NCBI RefSeq assembly: GCF_035593305.1
Contig: NZ_CP141615.1
Coordinates: 3,193,722 to 3,257,721 of the forward strand
Direction: 5' to 3'
Source: Limnochorda sp. L945t
GTDB lineage: Bacteria; Bacillota; Limnochordia; Limnochordales; Geochordaceae
DNA: 64,000 nucleotides
Part shown: positions 51,493-60,450 of the stretch, piece by piece
Layout: each line of letters opens with the position of its first letter
Numbering within the stretch: position 1 is the stretch's first letter
The notes under the pieces: generated by a model
Told to the model about the DNA's origin: nothing
Seen by the model: the letters and a program-made list of their open reading frames with translations, nothing else
Database searches by the model: none
Program-made: the position numbers and the translations under genes

Positions 51493-52794
51493 GTGGCCCA
51501 CTTCGGGCCCAACGTGGTGCGGTGGATCCGGGCGCTGCGCCGCCTCGGCATCCAGGCCGGCACCGGCCAGGTGATCCGCGCCCTTCAGGCGGTGGAGGCA
51601 GCCGGTCTCTGCTCCCGGGGTGACGTCTACGTCGCCCTTCGAAGCCAGATCGTCACCCGCGTCGAACAGATTCCCCTCTTCGACGCGGCCTTCACCCTGC
51701 TGTGGCGAACGGCCCGGGGCCTTCCCCCGCCCGGCGACCCGGCGTACGAGACGCTCCACGCCCACGTCGAACGCCTGCGCAGGCGCCGGCAACTCGAGGA
51801 GGCGGCCCGGCGGGTGCCCTGGGCCGTGCGGCTCGAGCCCCAGGGCGAAGGGTGGGTCGCCCGCGACGGGGAGGCGGTGGACCTGGTGCGCACCACCGGG
51901 TACAGCCCCGAGGAGGTGTGGCGGCGGCGGCCGCTGGGAGAGCTGACACCCTTCGAGCGAGGGGAGTTACGGCAATTCGTCCAGAGGCTCGTGCGCCGCC
52001 CCAGCAGGCGGAGCCGCCGCTGGTGGAGCCGCCCCGAGGGGCCGCTCTGGGACATGCGAGCGACCGCCCGGCGGGCGCTGGCCGCGGGCGGCGAGTTGGT
52101 CACGCTCTCCTTCCTGCGGCGACGCCGCCGAGCGGTACCCCTGGTCGTGCTGTGCGACGTGAGCGGCTCCATGGAAAGCCTCGTCCGCCCCCTGGTGGCC
52201 GCCCTGCACGGGCTCACGCGCCGGTGGGGCGACGTGGAGAGCTTCGTGTTCGGGACACGGCTCACCCGCATCACCCCGGCGCTGCGCCGCCACCAGGTGG
52301 ACCGCGCCCTCGACGACGTGTCAGGGCGCGTGCTCGACTGGGCCGGCGGCACCCGGATCGGGGAGAGCCTGGCCGCCTTCAACCGGGCTTTCGCACGGCG
52401 GGCGCTGCGGCGGGGGGCGGTGGTGTTGATCGTTTCCGACGGATGGGACAAGGGGGATCCGAAACAGCTGGCCCAAGAGATGAGCCGCTTACAGCGCCAG
52501 GCGCGGCGCGTCGTCTGGATCAACCCGATGCTGCAGGCCTTGCCGGACCGGCCCGAGGGGCTCCCGGCCGGGATGCAGGCCGTCTTGGCGTACGTCGACG
52601 AGGTCGCGGTCGGGCGCGTGGTCGAGGCGCCCGGCGCCCTCGCCGCGTACCTCAACGGCCTCGAGTGGCGGCGGCCGGTGCGTCCTCACCGGCCGGAGCC
52701 GGAGAGATCCAACGGTTGGACCAATACCTCCACGACGCCGTTGCACCCGGTGCCGAGGCCCCAGAGCTCGTCGTCGTCCGACGTCATGTCGTAG
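51493..52794 (+). CDS. coxE: VWA-domain protein (CoxE-like)
   Basis: A 433-residue protein. GTG at 51493 is the first usual start; a CTG at 51460 behind GAGGTG would add LLPGDELLPES and fits the family better. Residues about 210-400 form a von Willebrand A domain with the metal site DVSGSM and a later SDGWDKGDP. The last 30 or so residues (from RPEPERSN) look non-conserved and lie antisense to the XdhC-like gene, a 109-base convergent overlap. Partner of the CoxD ATPase. Confidence 0.88.
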   Translation: MAHFGPNVVRWIRALRRLGIQAGTGQVIRALQAVEAAGLCSRGDVYVALRSQIVTRVEQIPLFDAAFTLLWRTARGLPPPGDPAYETLHAHVERLRRRRQLEEAARRVPWAVRLEPQGEGWVARDGEAVDLVRTTGYSPEEVWRRRPLGELTPFERGELRQFVQRLVRRPSRRSRRWWSRPEGPLWDMRATARRALAAGGELVTLSFLRRRRRAVPLVVLCDVSGSMESLVRPLVAALHGLTRRWGDVESFVFGTRLTRITPALRRHQVDRALDDVSGRVLDWAGGTRIGESLAAFNRAFARRALRRGAVVLIVSDGWDKGDPKQLAQEMSRLQRQARRVVWINPMLQALPDRPEGLPAGMQAVLAYVDEVAVGRVVEAPGALAAYLNGLEWRRPVRPHRPEPERSNGWTNTSTTPLHPVPRPQSSSSSDVMS

Positions 52795-53033
52795 CGCAGC
52801 AGCCGGGCCTGGCCCGAGCGGATGGCTTCGAGCGCCGCCTCCCGGACGTCAGCTTCGAGACAGCCGCCGCTGATGGCCCCGAGGAGCTTGCCGTCCTCGA
52901 AGACCAGCATCCGGGCGCCCTCGTGCCGGTACGCCGAACCCTCGACGCCGACCACGGTGGCGAGGGCAGCCCGGCGTCCCTCCGCCCCGGCGGCGGCATC
53001 CAGGAGGCGGAGCAGTTCCACGCTGTCGGCCAT
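52686..53033 (-). CDS. XdhC/CoxI N-terminal domain protein
   Basis: A 115-residue protein: VELLRLLDAAAGAEGRRAALATVVGVEGSAYRHEGARMLVFEDGKLLGAISGGCLEADVREAA is the standard XdhC_CoxI N-terminal domain, and LWGLGTGCNGVVEVLVQPL ends it. The C-terminal Rossmann domain is absent; it is encoded separately by the divergent gene at 53156. ATG at 53033 follows GGAAGG. XdhC proteins hold and sulfurate the Mo cofactor and insert it in the hydroxylase. It overlaps the end of the coxE-like gene. Confidence 0.85.
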   Translation of the reverse strand: MADSVELLRLLDAAAGAEGRRAALATVVGVEGSAYRHEGARMLVFEDGKLLGAISGGCLEADVREAALEAIRSGQARLLRYDMTSDDDELWGLGTGCNGVVEVLVQPLDLSGSGR

Positions 53034-53155
53034 GGACCTTCCACCACCCGTGTTGCAACGGTAGAAAGTACGGTTCGTCCGGGGCGGAGCAAGTTCCTGC
53101 GGACCGGCCGCAACGCAATCGTGCCGGTAAGGGCAAGAGGAGGGGAAAGGCAGCC

Positions 53156-54133
53156 ATGTCAGCGACCTGGGCCCGGATCGCCCACCACTTGCGCGAGCGC
53201 CGATGGGTTGCCGCAGCCACGGTCGTGGAAAGCCGGGAGCCGTCCGTGGCAGCAGGCGCCATGGCTTTCGTGGCAGCCCGGGTGGGAGGAGCGCCGGGCG
53301 CCGTGGAGACCGAGGAGACCGGCGGCGACCTGGGGCGGGAGGACCTCAACGCCTTCGCCGTGGAGCAGGGCCGGAGGATGCTGGAGCAGGCCGTCTCTCT
53401 GGCCGGGCGGGCCCTACCCGCGCGGCAGCGCACCCGGAGCGTCACGTGGCCGGCAAGCGGCCCAGGCGGCGGGGAGGCGTCCGGCGGCACGAGCACACCC
53501 GGCAAGGTACGGCTCTTGGTGGAACTCATGGAACCTCCCCCCATCCTCCTCATCCTGGGAGCGGGGCCCGACGCCGAACCCCTGGCGCGCATCGGTGGGG
53601 CGGCAGGGTTCCAGGTGGTGGTCGTGGACCCGAGGCCCGCTTACGCCCGGCCCGAACGGTTTCCCGAGGCGGCCGAGGTGCTGTGCACGGCCCCGGAAAC
53701 CCTGCCGGAACGGCTCCTGGGGCCGTCGAGCGCGGCCGTGATCATGCACCACAACTTCTTGCGGGACGAGGCGGCGCTGCGCACCCTGGCCCGCCACCCC
53801 CTGCTCTACGTCGGGCTACTCGGGCCGCGAGCCCGGACCCAACGGCTACTGCGCAGGCTGCGGCAGGATGGGGCTCTCCCGGAGGACGCGCTGTCACGCG
53901 TGTACAGCCCGGTCGGGGTGGACCTGGGCGGCGAGGGCCCGGGCGCCATTGCCCTCAGCATCGTGTCCGAGGTCATGGCGCTGCGGTGGGGCCGGCCGGT
54001 GCCACACCTGCGGGATCGCACCGGGCCGCTCCACCCTGACCAGGCCGAGCCGGGCGGCGGGCTCGGCGTCGCCGCGCGCCGGACCCAGGATCCGGGCGAC
54101 CCGTCGCACCCGGTGCGCTGCGAAGCAGGCTGA
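53156..54133 (+). CDS. XdhC-family protein with Rossmann C-terminal domain
   Basis: A 325-residue protein. ATG at 53156 follows GAGGAGGGG. The N-terminal about 110 residues are a divergent XdhC-like half (AAATVVESREPSVAAGAMAFVAARVG). From residue about 125 the XdhC C-terminal Rossmann domain is clear: PPPILLILGAGPDAEPLARIGGAAGFQVVVVDPRPAYARPERFPEAAEV, IMHHNFLRDEAALRTLARHPLLYVGLLGPRARTQRLL and YSPVGVDLGGEGPGAIALSIVSEVMAL. It is divergent from the N-terminal-domain gene and likely works with it in Mo-cofactor maturation. The last 35 residues are low complexity. Confidence 0.85.
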   Translation: MSATWARIAHHLRERRWVAAATVVESREPSVAAGAMAFVAARVGGAPGAVETEETGGDLGREDLNAFAVEQGRRMLEQAVSLAGRALPARQRTRSVTWPASGPGGGEASGGTSTPGKVRLLVELMEPPPILLILGAGPDAEPLARIGGAAGFQVVVVDPRPAYARPERFPEAAEVLCTAPETLPERLLGPSSAAVIMHHNFLRDEAALRTLARHPLLYVGLLGPRARTQRLLRRLRQDGALPEDALSRVYSPVGVDLGGEGPGAIALSIVSEVMALRWGRPVPHLRDRTGPLHPDQAEPGGGLGVAARRTQDPGDPSHPVRCEAG

Positions 54134-54207
54134 CGTCGAGCCCTGGCCCCTGCCTCTGGACAGCCGGGCGAGCAGGCTGGTACCCTGGGGCGAGGAGGCC
54201 GTGCGGG

Positions 54208-54834
54208 ATGCCGTGGATCGGGACGGTGGATTCCAGTCACTGGACGGCGGACTTCCGGCTGGCCAGGCTGCTCGAGTACGTGTACGCCAGGACCGGCCGT
54301 GGGCGTCCGGTCGTCGTGGTGGGAATGGGCCTGTCGCTGGACGGGCCCGGCACCATTGGGCCCACCGTGGCTTCGGAGCTCGCCAAGGTGCATCCTTACG
54401 TCTTCGGCCAGACAGGTCAACCCGTCGCCCGCCACAACATGGCCGGTGTCTTCTTCCACATCACGCAGGAGTTCCCCCACTCGTTCGTGCTGGTGGTGGA
54501 CGGGACCACGGGGGAGGCGGAAGAGGACGGGCATGTCATCGCATGGTCCGGCATGGTGGAGCCGGACGAGGAGTTCCTGGAGGCGCGCCAGGCGCTGGGG
54601 GCCGTGGTTTCGGGCCGCCCGGCCTTTCCTACGGCGCTCGACGAGCGCCAGGTGCCCAGGACCGTCACGATCGGAGCCGATCTCGCGTCGCTGCCCGTCC
54701 ACGTCGGCCTCATCGGCGTGGTGGGGCCGCTGGTGGGGTCAGCGTCGGCGCACGAGCGCAAGCTGGCGACGACATGTGATGCCATCATCGATGGCATCCT
54801 TCGCTTTTTCTACAGGACGGGACAGCTTATCTGA
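54208..54834 (+). CDS. YyaC-like (DUF1256) sporulation protein
   Basis: A 208-residue protein starting at ATG 54208, nine bases after AGGAGG. PVVVVGMGLSLDGPGTIGPTVASELAKVHPYVFGQTGQPVARHNMAGV recalls the YyaC pattern of a glycine-rich loop with conserved Asp followed by VYGTxxxPVHAxNL, related to hydrogenase-maturation protease and GPR folds. FVLVVDGTTGEAEEDGHV and the C-terminal GVVGPLVGSASAHERKLATTCDAIIDGI fit as well. YyaC proteins are found in spore formers and may be proteases. Assignment rests on pattern memory, not a search. Confidence 0.55.
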   Translation: MPWIGTVDSSHWTADFRLARLLEYVYARTGRGRPVVVVGMGLSLDGPGTIGPTVASELAKVHPYVFGQTGQPVARHNMAGVFFHITQEFPHSFVLVVDGTTGEAEEDGHVIAWSGMVEPDEEFLEARQALGAVVSGRPAFPTALDERQVPRTVTIGADLASLPVHVGLIGVVGPLVGSASAHERKLATTCDAIIDGILRFFYRTGQLI

Positions 54835-54917
54835 AGGGGTTCGACCAAAGGAGCCCCAGCGCCCGGCGCCGAAGAGTGGCACCGGGTCCCCATCTCGCGC
54901 GAAGGAGGCTTCATGCC

Positions 54918-55241
54918 GTGGCCTCACCGGCGGAGTATCTCGAGACCCTTGCCCGGAAGATCAACGACAACCCCCAGCGGGCGGGCATTTCGTCCGGGAA
55001 GTTCCAGTTCGTCCTCAGCGGAGAGGGCGGCGGCACCTGGACCCTTGACGTGGCGAACGGCAAGGCGTCCGTCCAGGAGGGGCCCTCCGGCGGGGCTAAC
55101 GTGACCATCGAGATGAGCGTGGCCGACTTCCAGGAGATGACGGCCGGGCGATTGGGCCCCGTCGCCGCATACATGAGCGGCCGCCTGCGGATCCAGGGCG
55201 ACCTGGGCCTGGCCATGCGCTTGCAGCCGCTTCTGGCGTGA
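54918..55241 (+). CDS. SCP2 sterol-binding domain protein
   Basis: A 107-residue single-domain protein. GTG at 54918 has AAGGAGG nine bases upstream. PAEYLETLARKINDNPQRAGISSGKFQFVLSGEGGGTWTLDVANGKASVQEGPSGGANVTIEMSVADFQEMTAGRLGPVAAYMSGRLRIQGDLGLAMRL is a full SCP2 fold, with the AYMSGRLRIQGDLGLAM end being diagnostic. SCP2 domains bind lipids or acyl-CoA in the cytoplasm. It overlaps the patatin-like gene by four bases, suggesting joint lipid handling. Confidence 0.88.
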   Translation: MASPAEYLETLARKINDNPQRAGISSGKFQFVLSGEGGGTWTLDVANGKASVQEGPSGGANVTIEMSVADFQEMTAGRLGPVAAYMSGRLRIQGDLGLAMRLQPLLA

Positions 55242-56188
55242 GCTCGCTGGGCGAAGTGAACGGGGTCCGGTCTGGGGCTTCGATGGGGGAGACGACGGGC
55301 GGCACGCCGGGCGCGCCCGTCCGGTTGGGCCTGGCGCTGGGCGGGGGCGGGGCCCGGGGCCTGGCTCACATCGGCGTGGTACGAGCCATCCTGCGCGCGG
55401 GCATCCCCATTCACGTGCTGACCGGGACGAGCATGGGCGCCATCGTGGCGGTGGCCTTCGCCCTGGGCGACCCCGAGCGCAGCGGCGTGTTGCAGAAGCT
55501 CGAGGAGGGGGCGTTGCGTACCCCGCTGGCCGTTGCGCCGGGGGAGCGGGAGACGCTCATGTCCCGCTTGCGCCGGCTGGTTGCGGCGGAGCGGATCCTG
55601 ACCAGCAACGTCCTGGGGTGGGGAAGCCCCCTGCTCGGCGACGTCATGCCGTTGCTCAACCAGCTGACCCGCGGCTTGCGCCTCGAGGACGCTCCCATCC
55701 GGGTGGGGGTGGTGGCGACCGATCTCGAGACGGGCGAGCGGGTGGTGCTGACGGAGGGCAATGCGGCGTTGGCAGCCATGGCGAGCGCCGCATTGCCGAT
55801 GGTCTTCCCGCCGGTGCGCATCGGCAAGCGCCTCTTGGTGGACGGCGGCTTCGTCGAGCTCGTGCCGGTGCAGGCGGCCCGGGAGCTCGGGGCCGACGTC
55901 GTGGTGGCGGTCGACGTGAGCGTGGAAAAAGCCGCTGCGTCGGTCAAAAGCGGCCTGGAGGCCCTCATCCGGGCGGCGGCCATCTGCTCCCGCCACCACA
56001 CGGACGCCATCCTGGAGCAGGCCGACCTGATCTTGCGCCCTCGTTTCTCGGTACCGATCGACACGCTCGACTTCGACAAGTCCCGCCAGGCCATCGAGGC
56101 AGGGTTGAGAGCGGGCAGGGAAGCGCTCCCCGCCGTCATCGACCTGGTAAGGCGGCGGGCGGCCCTCACCCGCCGATCGCGTACATAG
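55238..56188 (+). CDS. Patatin-like phospholipase (RssA/NTE family)
   Basis: A 316-residue protein. GTG at 55238 overlaps the SCP2 stop. The oxyanion-hole motif GGGGARGLAHIGV, nucleophile elbow GTSMGAIV (Ser) and catalytic Asp in VDGGFVELVPV form the patatin Ser-Asp dyad. It likely hydrolyses phospholipids or lysophospholipids at the inner face of the membrane. The last 23 bases overlap the end of moaA on the other strand. Confidence 0.9.
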   Translation: MSSLGEVNGVRSGASMGETTGGTPGAPVRLGLALGGGGARGLAHIGVVRAILRAGIPIHVLTGTSMGAIVAVAFALGDPERSGVLQKLEEGALRTPLAVAPGERETLMSRLRRLVAAERILTSNVLGWGSPLLGDVMPLLNQLTRGLRLEDAPIRVGVVATDLETGERVVLTEGNAALAAMASAALPMVFPPVRIGKRLLVDGGFVELVPVQAARELGADVVVAVDVSVEKAAASVKSGLEALIRAAAICSRHHTDAILEQADLILRPRFSVPIDTLDFDKSRQAIEAGLRAGREALPAVIDLVRRRAALTRRSRT

Positions 56189-57155
56189 CCTTCGCCGGCC
56201 GCCGGAACTCCGGCCGGTTAATCAAGTGGCCCTCCCACTTGATCCAGACCGCCTGCGCGATGGCTTCCGCCAGGGTAGCGTCGTCGGCGCCGCTGCGGAG
56301 CAGGGTACGCAGGTCGTGCTCCTCGACCGCGAACAGGCAGTTGCGGATGCGCCCCTCCGCCGTGAGCCGGATCCGATCGCAGTGGCGGCAAAACGGCTGG
56401 GAGACGGTGGGGATGATGCCGATGACGGCCGGGCGGGCGCCGGGCAGGCCGACCCGGTACAACCGAGCGGGCTCCGAAGGGTCGTTGTGCACCGGCTCGA
56501 CGCTGCCGACATCGGCCAGCCTGGCAAGGATCTCCTCCGCGGTCACGACCCGGCTCCGATCCCAGCGCTGGTCCCCGTCCAGCGGCATGAACTCGATGAA
56601 GCGCACCGCATGACCCGTCTCGGCCGCCCAGCGGGAGAAGTCGCCGATTTCGTCGTCGTTGAAGTCGCGCATGACCACCGCGTTGATCTTGACGGGTAGC
56701 CCTGCCGCGTCTGCCGCCTCGATGCCCTCCATGACCCGATCGAAGTAGTCCCTGCCCGTGATCTTCAGGAAGCGATCCCGGCGTAGCGTATCCAGGCTGA
56801 TGTTGACGCTCGTCAGGCCGGCCTGGCGCAGCTCCTGCGCCAGGGGCGGCAGGAAGTAGCCGTTGGTCGTCATGCTGATGGAGTGCAGACCTTCGATGCC
56901 GGACAGGAGCCGGACGAGGCGCGGGATGTCGCGACGCGCCAGCGGTTCGCCCCCGGTCAGCCGCACCTTCTCCACCCCCATGCCCACCATGATCCCGGTG
57001 AGACGCGTAATTTCCTCGTAAGTGAGGAGCTGGTGGCGGGGCAGCCATGCGATGGGCCCGGCAGGCATGCAGTAAACGCAGCGGAAATTACAGCGATCGG
57101 TAACCGATATCCGAAGCTTGCGGATGGTCCGACCGAAGCGGTCTACCAGCGGCAT
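56166..57155 (-). CDS. moaA: GTP 3',8-cyclase
   Basis: A 329-residue radical SAM enzyme for the first step of molybdenum cofactor synthesis. ATG at 57155 follows AGGAGG; the long extension to 57335 is not family-like. RISVTDRCNFRCVYCMPAG holds the first cluster, VRLTGGEPLARRD and ISMTTNGYFL follow, and C-terminal FCRHCDRIRLTAEGRIRNCL gives the second cluster. It ends with the conserved Gly-Gly (AMYAIGG). Nearness to the molybdenum hydroxylase operon and XdhC pair links it to their cofactor supply. Confidence 0.95.
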   Translation of the reverse strand: MPLVDRFGRTIRKLRISVTDRCNFRCVYCMPAGPIAWLPRHQLLTYEEITRLTGIMVGMGVEKVRLTGGEPLARRDIPRLVRLLSGIEGLHSISMTTNGYFLPPLAQELRQAGLTSVNISLDTLRRDRFLKITGRDYFDRVMEGIEAADAAGLPVKINAVVMRDFNDDEIGDFSRWAAETGHAVRFIEFMPLDGDQRWDRSRVVTAEEILARLADVGSVEPVHNDPSEPARLYRVGLPGARPAVIGIIPTVSQPFCRHCDRIRLTAEGRIRNCLFAVEEHDLRTLLRSGADDATLAEAIAQAVWIKWEGHLINRPEFRRPAKAMYAIGG

Positions 57156-57303
57156 GAACGCTCGCTTGCCTCCTGTACGTAGAAACTTAACACGTTTAAC
57201 CGTCACCGGCAAGGCGCATCCGCTTCGATTCTCGCGCCGGCGGGTCGGAGATCCAAAGGCCCTGCCGGGTCGGCTGGCGAATATCGGGCGTCGGGGATTT
57301 GCG

Positions 57304-58530
57304 GTGGGCGTGTGGGAATACCTGGAGGGCATCACGCGCTGGCCCCATCGGGGTTCGACCTCTCGTTTCGAGCAGGAAGCGGCGCGCTGGCTCGAAGCGA
57401 CTCTGGCGGGGATGGGCTACCGCGTTCGGATTCAGGAGTTCCGGGCGCCGGCGGCGACGCTGTATGCCGGGCCGCCGCTGGTGGGGCTGATCGTGGTCTT
57501 GATGGCGGCGCTGTCGCTTGCGGCCGGCGCTTCCTGGGTGCGGGCCGTCGCCGCCCTGGTAGCCCTCGCGGCGGTGGCCGTTCTCATCGAGGAGGCCCGC
57601 CTGGGCAGCCCTGCCCTCGACCTGCTCCTGCCCCGGCGGCCGAGCCAGAACGTCCTGGCCGACGAGCCGGACCGGCCTGACGGGGAGAGGCCGCCCGGTG
57701 GTCCGCAGATCGTGGTGGTGGCGCACTACGATACCCAGCGAGGGAGCTGGCTCTTCTCGCCGCCCATGCGGCCGTTCCTGGCGCTCTTCTTCCGCGTCGC
57801 TTACGGGGCCCTGGCGCTGGTGCTGGTCGGGCTGATGGCCGGAGCGGTGGCGGGGTGGGTGGCGCCGGGCTGGGGCGCGTGGCGGTGGATCGTCGGGATC
57901 GGGCTCGGCTTCTCCGTGGTATGCCTGGGGTTCCTGGCTCTGTCGGGGCTTTTCGGCCGGCCCGTCAACGGGGCCAACGACAACGGTTCGGGGGTCGCGG
58001 TCGCCCTCGCCCTGGCCAGGCGTTGGGCCGGGCGGGGGCTTCCCGGGGTGAGGCTTCGTTTCCTTTTCACGGGCTCCGAGGAGACGGGCACCCGAGGGAT
58101 GTGGGCGTACCTGCGGGCCGAGGGCGCCGCCAGAGGCGACAAGGCGGCGCAGAGCAAGGATGAGATTTTCTTCGTCAACGTGGACAACGTGGGAGGGGGG
58201 CGCCTGCGGGCCCTCCTCAACGAGGGCATGCTCGTGCCCCTGGGCTGCGGCGATCGCATGAGGGCCGTGGCCGAGCGGCTGGCCGGCCCGCAGACGTGGA
58301 GTCTGTGGCCGCGGATGCTGCTGCTCAGCACCGACGGCGGGCCGGCGGTGCAACACGGATACGAGGCGCTCACCTTCATCGGCCTGGAAGATGGGGGAGG
58401 GATCCCCCATTACCACTGGTTTTCTGATATCATCCAGCACGTGGACCGTGCTCACCTCGAACGCGTATCGTCGGCGGTCGCGTTGTACGTCGAGGCGCTT
58501 GCAGCCGATGTAGGTCGGGATAGGGGCTAA
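57304..58530 (+). CDS. M28-family-like membrane metallopeptidase
   Basis: A 408-residue protein if GTG at 57304 is the start; the site is weak. Zinc-peptidase residues are in order: VVVAHYDTQRG (His, Asp), NGANDNGSGVAVALALAR (Asp), FTGSEETGTRGMWAY (Glu-Glu), and VDNVGGG (Asp). Hydrophobic segments lie around LYAGPPLVGLIVVLMAALSLAAG, AVAALVALAAVAVLI, ALVLVGLMAGAVAGWVAPG and IGLGFSVVCLGFLALSG, so the catalytic domain is interrupted by membrane helices between the first His/Asp and the second Asp. Substrate unknown. It is seven bases from the ABC ATPase gene that follows. Confidence 0.75.
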   Translation: MGVWEYLEGITRWPHRGSTSRFEQEAARWLEATLAGMGYRVRIQEFRAPAATLYAGPPLVGLIVVLMAALSLAAGASWVRAVAALVALAAVAVLIEEARLGSPALDLLLPRRPSQNVLADEPDRPDGERPPGGPQIVVVAHYDTQRGSWLFSPPMRPFLALFFRVAYGALALVLVGLMAGAVAGWVAPGWGAWRWIVGIGLGFSVVCLGFLALSGLFGRPVNGANDNGSGVAVALALARRWAGRGLPGVRLRFLFTGSEETGTRGMWAYLRAEGAARGDKAAQSKDEIFFVNVDNVGGGRLRALLNEGMLVPLGCGDRMRAVAERLAGPQTWSLWPRMLLLSTDGGPAVQHGYEALTFIGLEDGGGIPHYHWFSDIIQHVDRAHLERVSSAVALYVEALAADVGRDRG

Positions 58531-58537
58531 GAACGCG

Positions 58538-59521
58538 TTGAGCGAGTGGGCCATCCGGACAGACGGTCTGACCAAGCACTACGGCAGGGTGCGAGCTCTC
58601 GAGGAGATCCACTTACGGGTACCGGCCGGCCGGATTTACGGATTCGTGGGGCCCAACGGATCCGGCAAGACGACGGCCATCGCCTCGGTGTTGGGGCTCA
58701 TCCGCCCGACTCGGGGCTCGATCGAGGTCCTGGGGGTGTGCCAGGGCAGCCGGGACTTTCCGGCGGCACTGGCCCAGGTGGGAGCACTGGTCCAGGCGCC
58801 TGCTTTCTATCCCTACCTCTCGGGCCGCGACAACCTGCGGGTGCTGGGATCGACGCGGTCGATGGTCTCCGACCGCGACATCGACGAGGCGCTGTCCATG
58901 GTGGGCCTCACCGAGCGGGCCAACGACCGCTACCAGTTCTACTCGCTGGGGATGCGCCAGCGGCTGGCGATCGCCCTCGCCCTCATCGGGCATCCTCGAC
59001 TGGTCATCCTGGACGAGCCCACCAACGGCCTCGATCCCTTCGGCATCCAGGAGGTCCGGCAGCTCATCCGGGGTCTGGGCGCGCAGGGGTTGACGGTGTT
59101 CTTGTCGAGCCACCTCCTGTACGAGGTGGAGCAGGTGTGCGACGAGGTCGGGGTGATCGTCCAGGGGCGCCTGGTGGCTCAGGGGCCCGTGGAGGAGCTG
59201 CTGCGGACCCGGGGCATCCGGATCCGGGTCAGCCCCGGGGAGCGCCACAACGGGCATCCGGAGGGTGTGGACGGCCACAACGGGGCACTGGCCAGGGCGG
59301 CGGCCCGCCTCATCGAGCAACTGCCCTGGCGGCCGCGAGTGCAGGTGCAGGGGGAGAGCGTCTGGGTGGACGCCCCACCCGACAAAGGCGCCGAACTGAC
59401 CCGGGTGCTGGCCTCTCAGGGCCTCTGGATCAGTGAGCTCGTGCCCGTCCGCAGCACGCTGGAACAGTATTTCATGGAACTTGCTACCGGCCGCCAGGCC
59501 GAGGGCGGGGTGCGCTCGTGA
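58538..59521 (+). CDS. ABC transporter ATP-binding protein (ABC-2/BcrA type)
   Basis: A 327-residue ATPase starting with TTG at 58538. Walker A GPNGSGKTTA, Q-loop LVQAPAFYPYLSGRDN, signature-like YSLGMRQRLAIA (the usual SGG is SLG), Walker B LVILDEPTNGLD and switch SSHLLYEVEQ are visible. The C-terminal 90 residues form a regulatory extension found in BcrA/NatA-type exporters. It overlaps the permease gene by four bases. Probable role is export or resistance; substrate unknown. Confidence 0.9.
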   Translation: MSEWAIRTDGLTKHYGRVRALEEIHLRVPAGRIYGFVGPNGSGKTTAIASVLGLIRPTRGSIEVLGVCQGSRDFPAALAQVGALVQAPAFYPYLSGRDNLRVLGSTRSMVSDRDIDEALSMVGLTERANDRYQFYSLGMRQRLAIALALIGHPRLVILDEPTNGLDPFGIQEVRQLIRGLGAQGLTVFLSSHLLYEVEQVCDEVGVIVQGRLVAQGPVEELLRTRGIRIRVSPGERHNGHPEGVDGHNGALARAAARLIEQLPWRPRVQVQGESVWVDAPPDKGAELTRVLASQGLWISELVPVRSTLEQYFMELATGRQAEGGVRS

Positions 59522-60450
59522 GCGAGCTCGTCACGGCGCTTCAGGTCGAACTCTTCAAGACCCGGCGGCTACGGCTCGTCTGGGCGCTTCTCGGGCTCAT
59601 GCTGGTGTTCCTGGTGCTCAACTCCGTGCTGTCGTACCAGGCGTACCAGGACGTGCGCCGGTTCGCCCGGTTGGAGACGGGTGCGGCGCAGCCCGAGGAT
59701 CGCCACGCCACGGCCATGCAACAGGAGATGCTGGCCGTGGCCCTGCGGAGCAACCTCGTCATGCCCTCGGCGTACGCCGGCGTGACGGGCGTGCTTTACT
59801 TCCCCGGATTCGTGCTCATCACGATTGCGGCCGGCTCGCTGGTGGCCAACGAGTTCGGATGGGGCACGGCCCAGCGGGTGCTGGCCCGGGGGCGCCGCCG
59901 CTGGGCGTGGCTTGGGGCCAAACTCGGCACCGTGGCGGTGCTGGCGGCGGGGGCGGTGGTCATCGGCCTCGCTGCCGGCAGCGTGGGAGGTTTTGCGACG
60001 AGCCAGGCCCTGCACGCCTGGCGTCCGCAGGCGTTTTCTGCGGAGACGTGGCAGTCCCTCGGCGTCATGACGCTGCGTCTGTGGGCCGTGCTCACGGTGT
60101 ACGGCGTGGTGGCGGCCGCCGCGGGGTTTTACTTCCGCAACACGGGGTTGGCCGTGGGCGGGGCCCTCGTCTACTACTTCGTCGAGGCCCTCGTGTCGGG
60201 GCTCATCGTCCAGACCCGGGGGTGGCTCTCCGAGATCCGCCCTTACTTGCTGGGCAACGTGGCCCACTCCCTCGTGGTGACCCACAACCCCTTCGTGTCG
60301 GCGATGATGGGAGGTCAGGGCGAGCGCGCGCTCGAGGCGGCGGCCAGGGGCCTCGACCCGGGCGCCGCATGGGTAGCGCTCGCCGGATGGGGACTTCTCT
60401 TCTCCGCCGTGTGCGTGGCCTCGTTCGCCCGGCGCGATTTACCCGTCTGA
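59518..60450 (+). CDS. ABC-2 type permease
   Basis: A 310-residue membrane protein starting with GTG at 59518, overlapping the ATPase stop. Hydrophobic segments: LRLVWALLGLMLVFLVLNSVL, VTGVLYFPGFVLITIAAGSLVA, LGTVAVLAAGAVVIGLAAGSVGG, LWAVLTVYGVVAAAAGFYF, LAVGGALVYYFVEALVSGLIV and AWVALAGWGLLFSAVCVASF. A large loop between the first two faces outward. GWGTAQRVLARGRRRWAWLGAKL is a motif seen in ABC-2 permeases of antibiotic exporters. Forms an exporter with the ATPase before it. Confidence 0.88.
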   Translation: MSELVTALQVELFKTRRLRLVWALLGLMLVFLVLNSVLSYQAYQDVRRFARLETGAAQPEDRHATAMQQEMLAVALRSNLVMPSAYAGVTGVLYFPGFVLITIAAGSLVANEFGWGTAQRVLARGRRRWAWLGAKLGTVAVLAAGAVVIGLAAGSVGGFATSQALHAWRPQAFSAETWQSLGVMTLRLWAVLTVYGVVAAAAGFYFRNTGLAVGGALVYYFVEALVSGLIVQTRGWLSEIRPYLLGNVAHSLVVTHNPFVSAMMGGQGERALEAAARGLDPGAAWVALAGWGLLFSAVCVASFARRDLPV

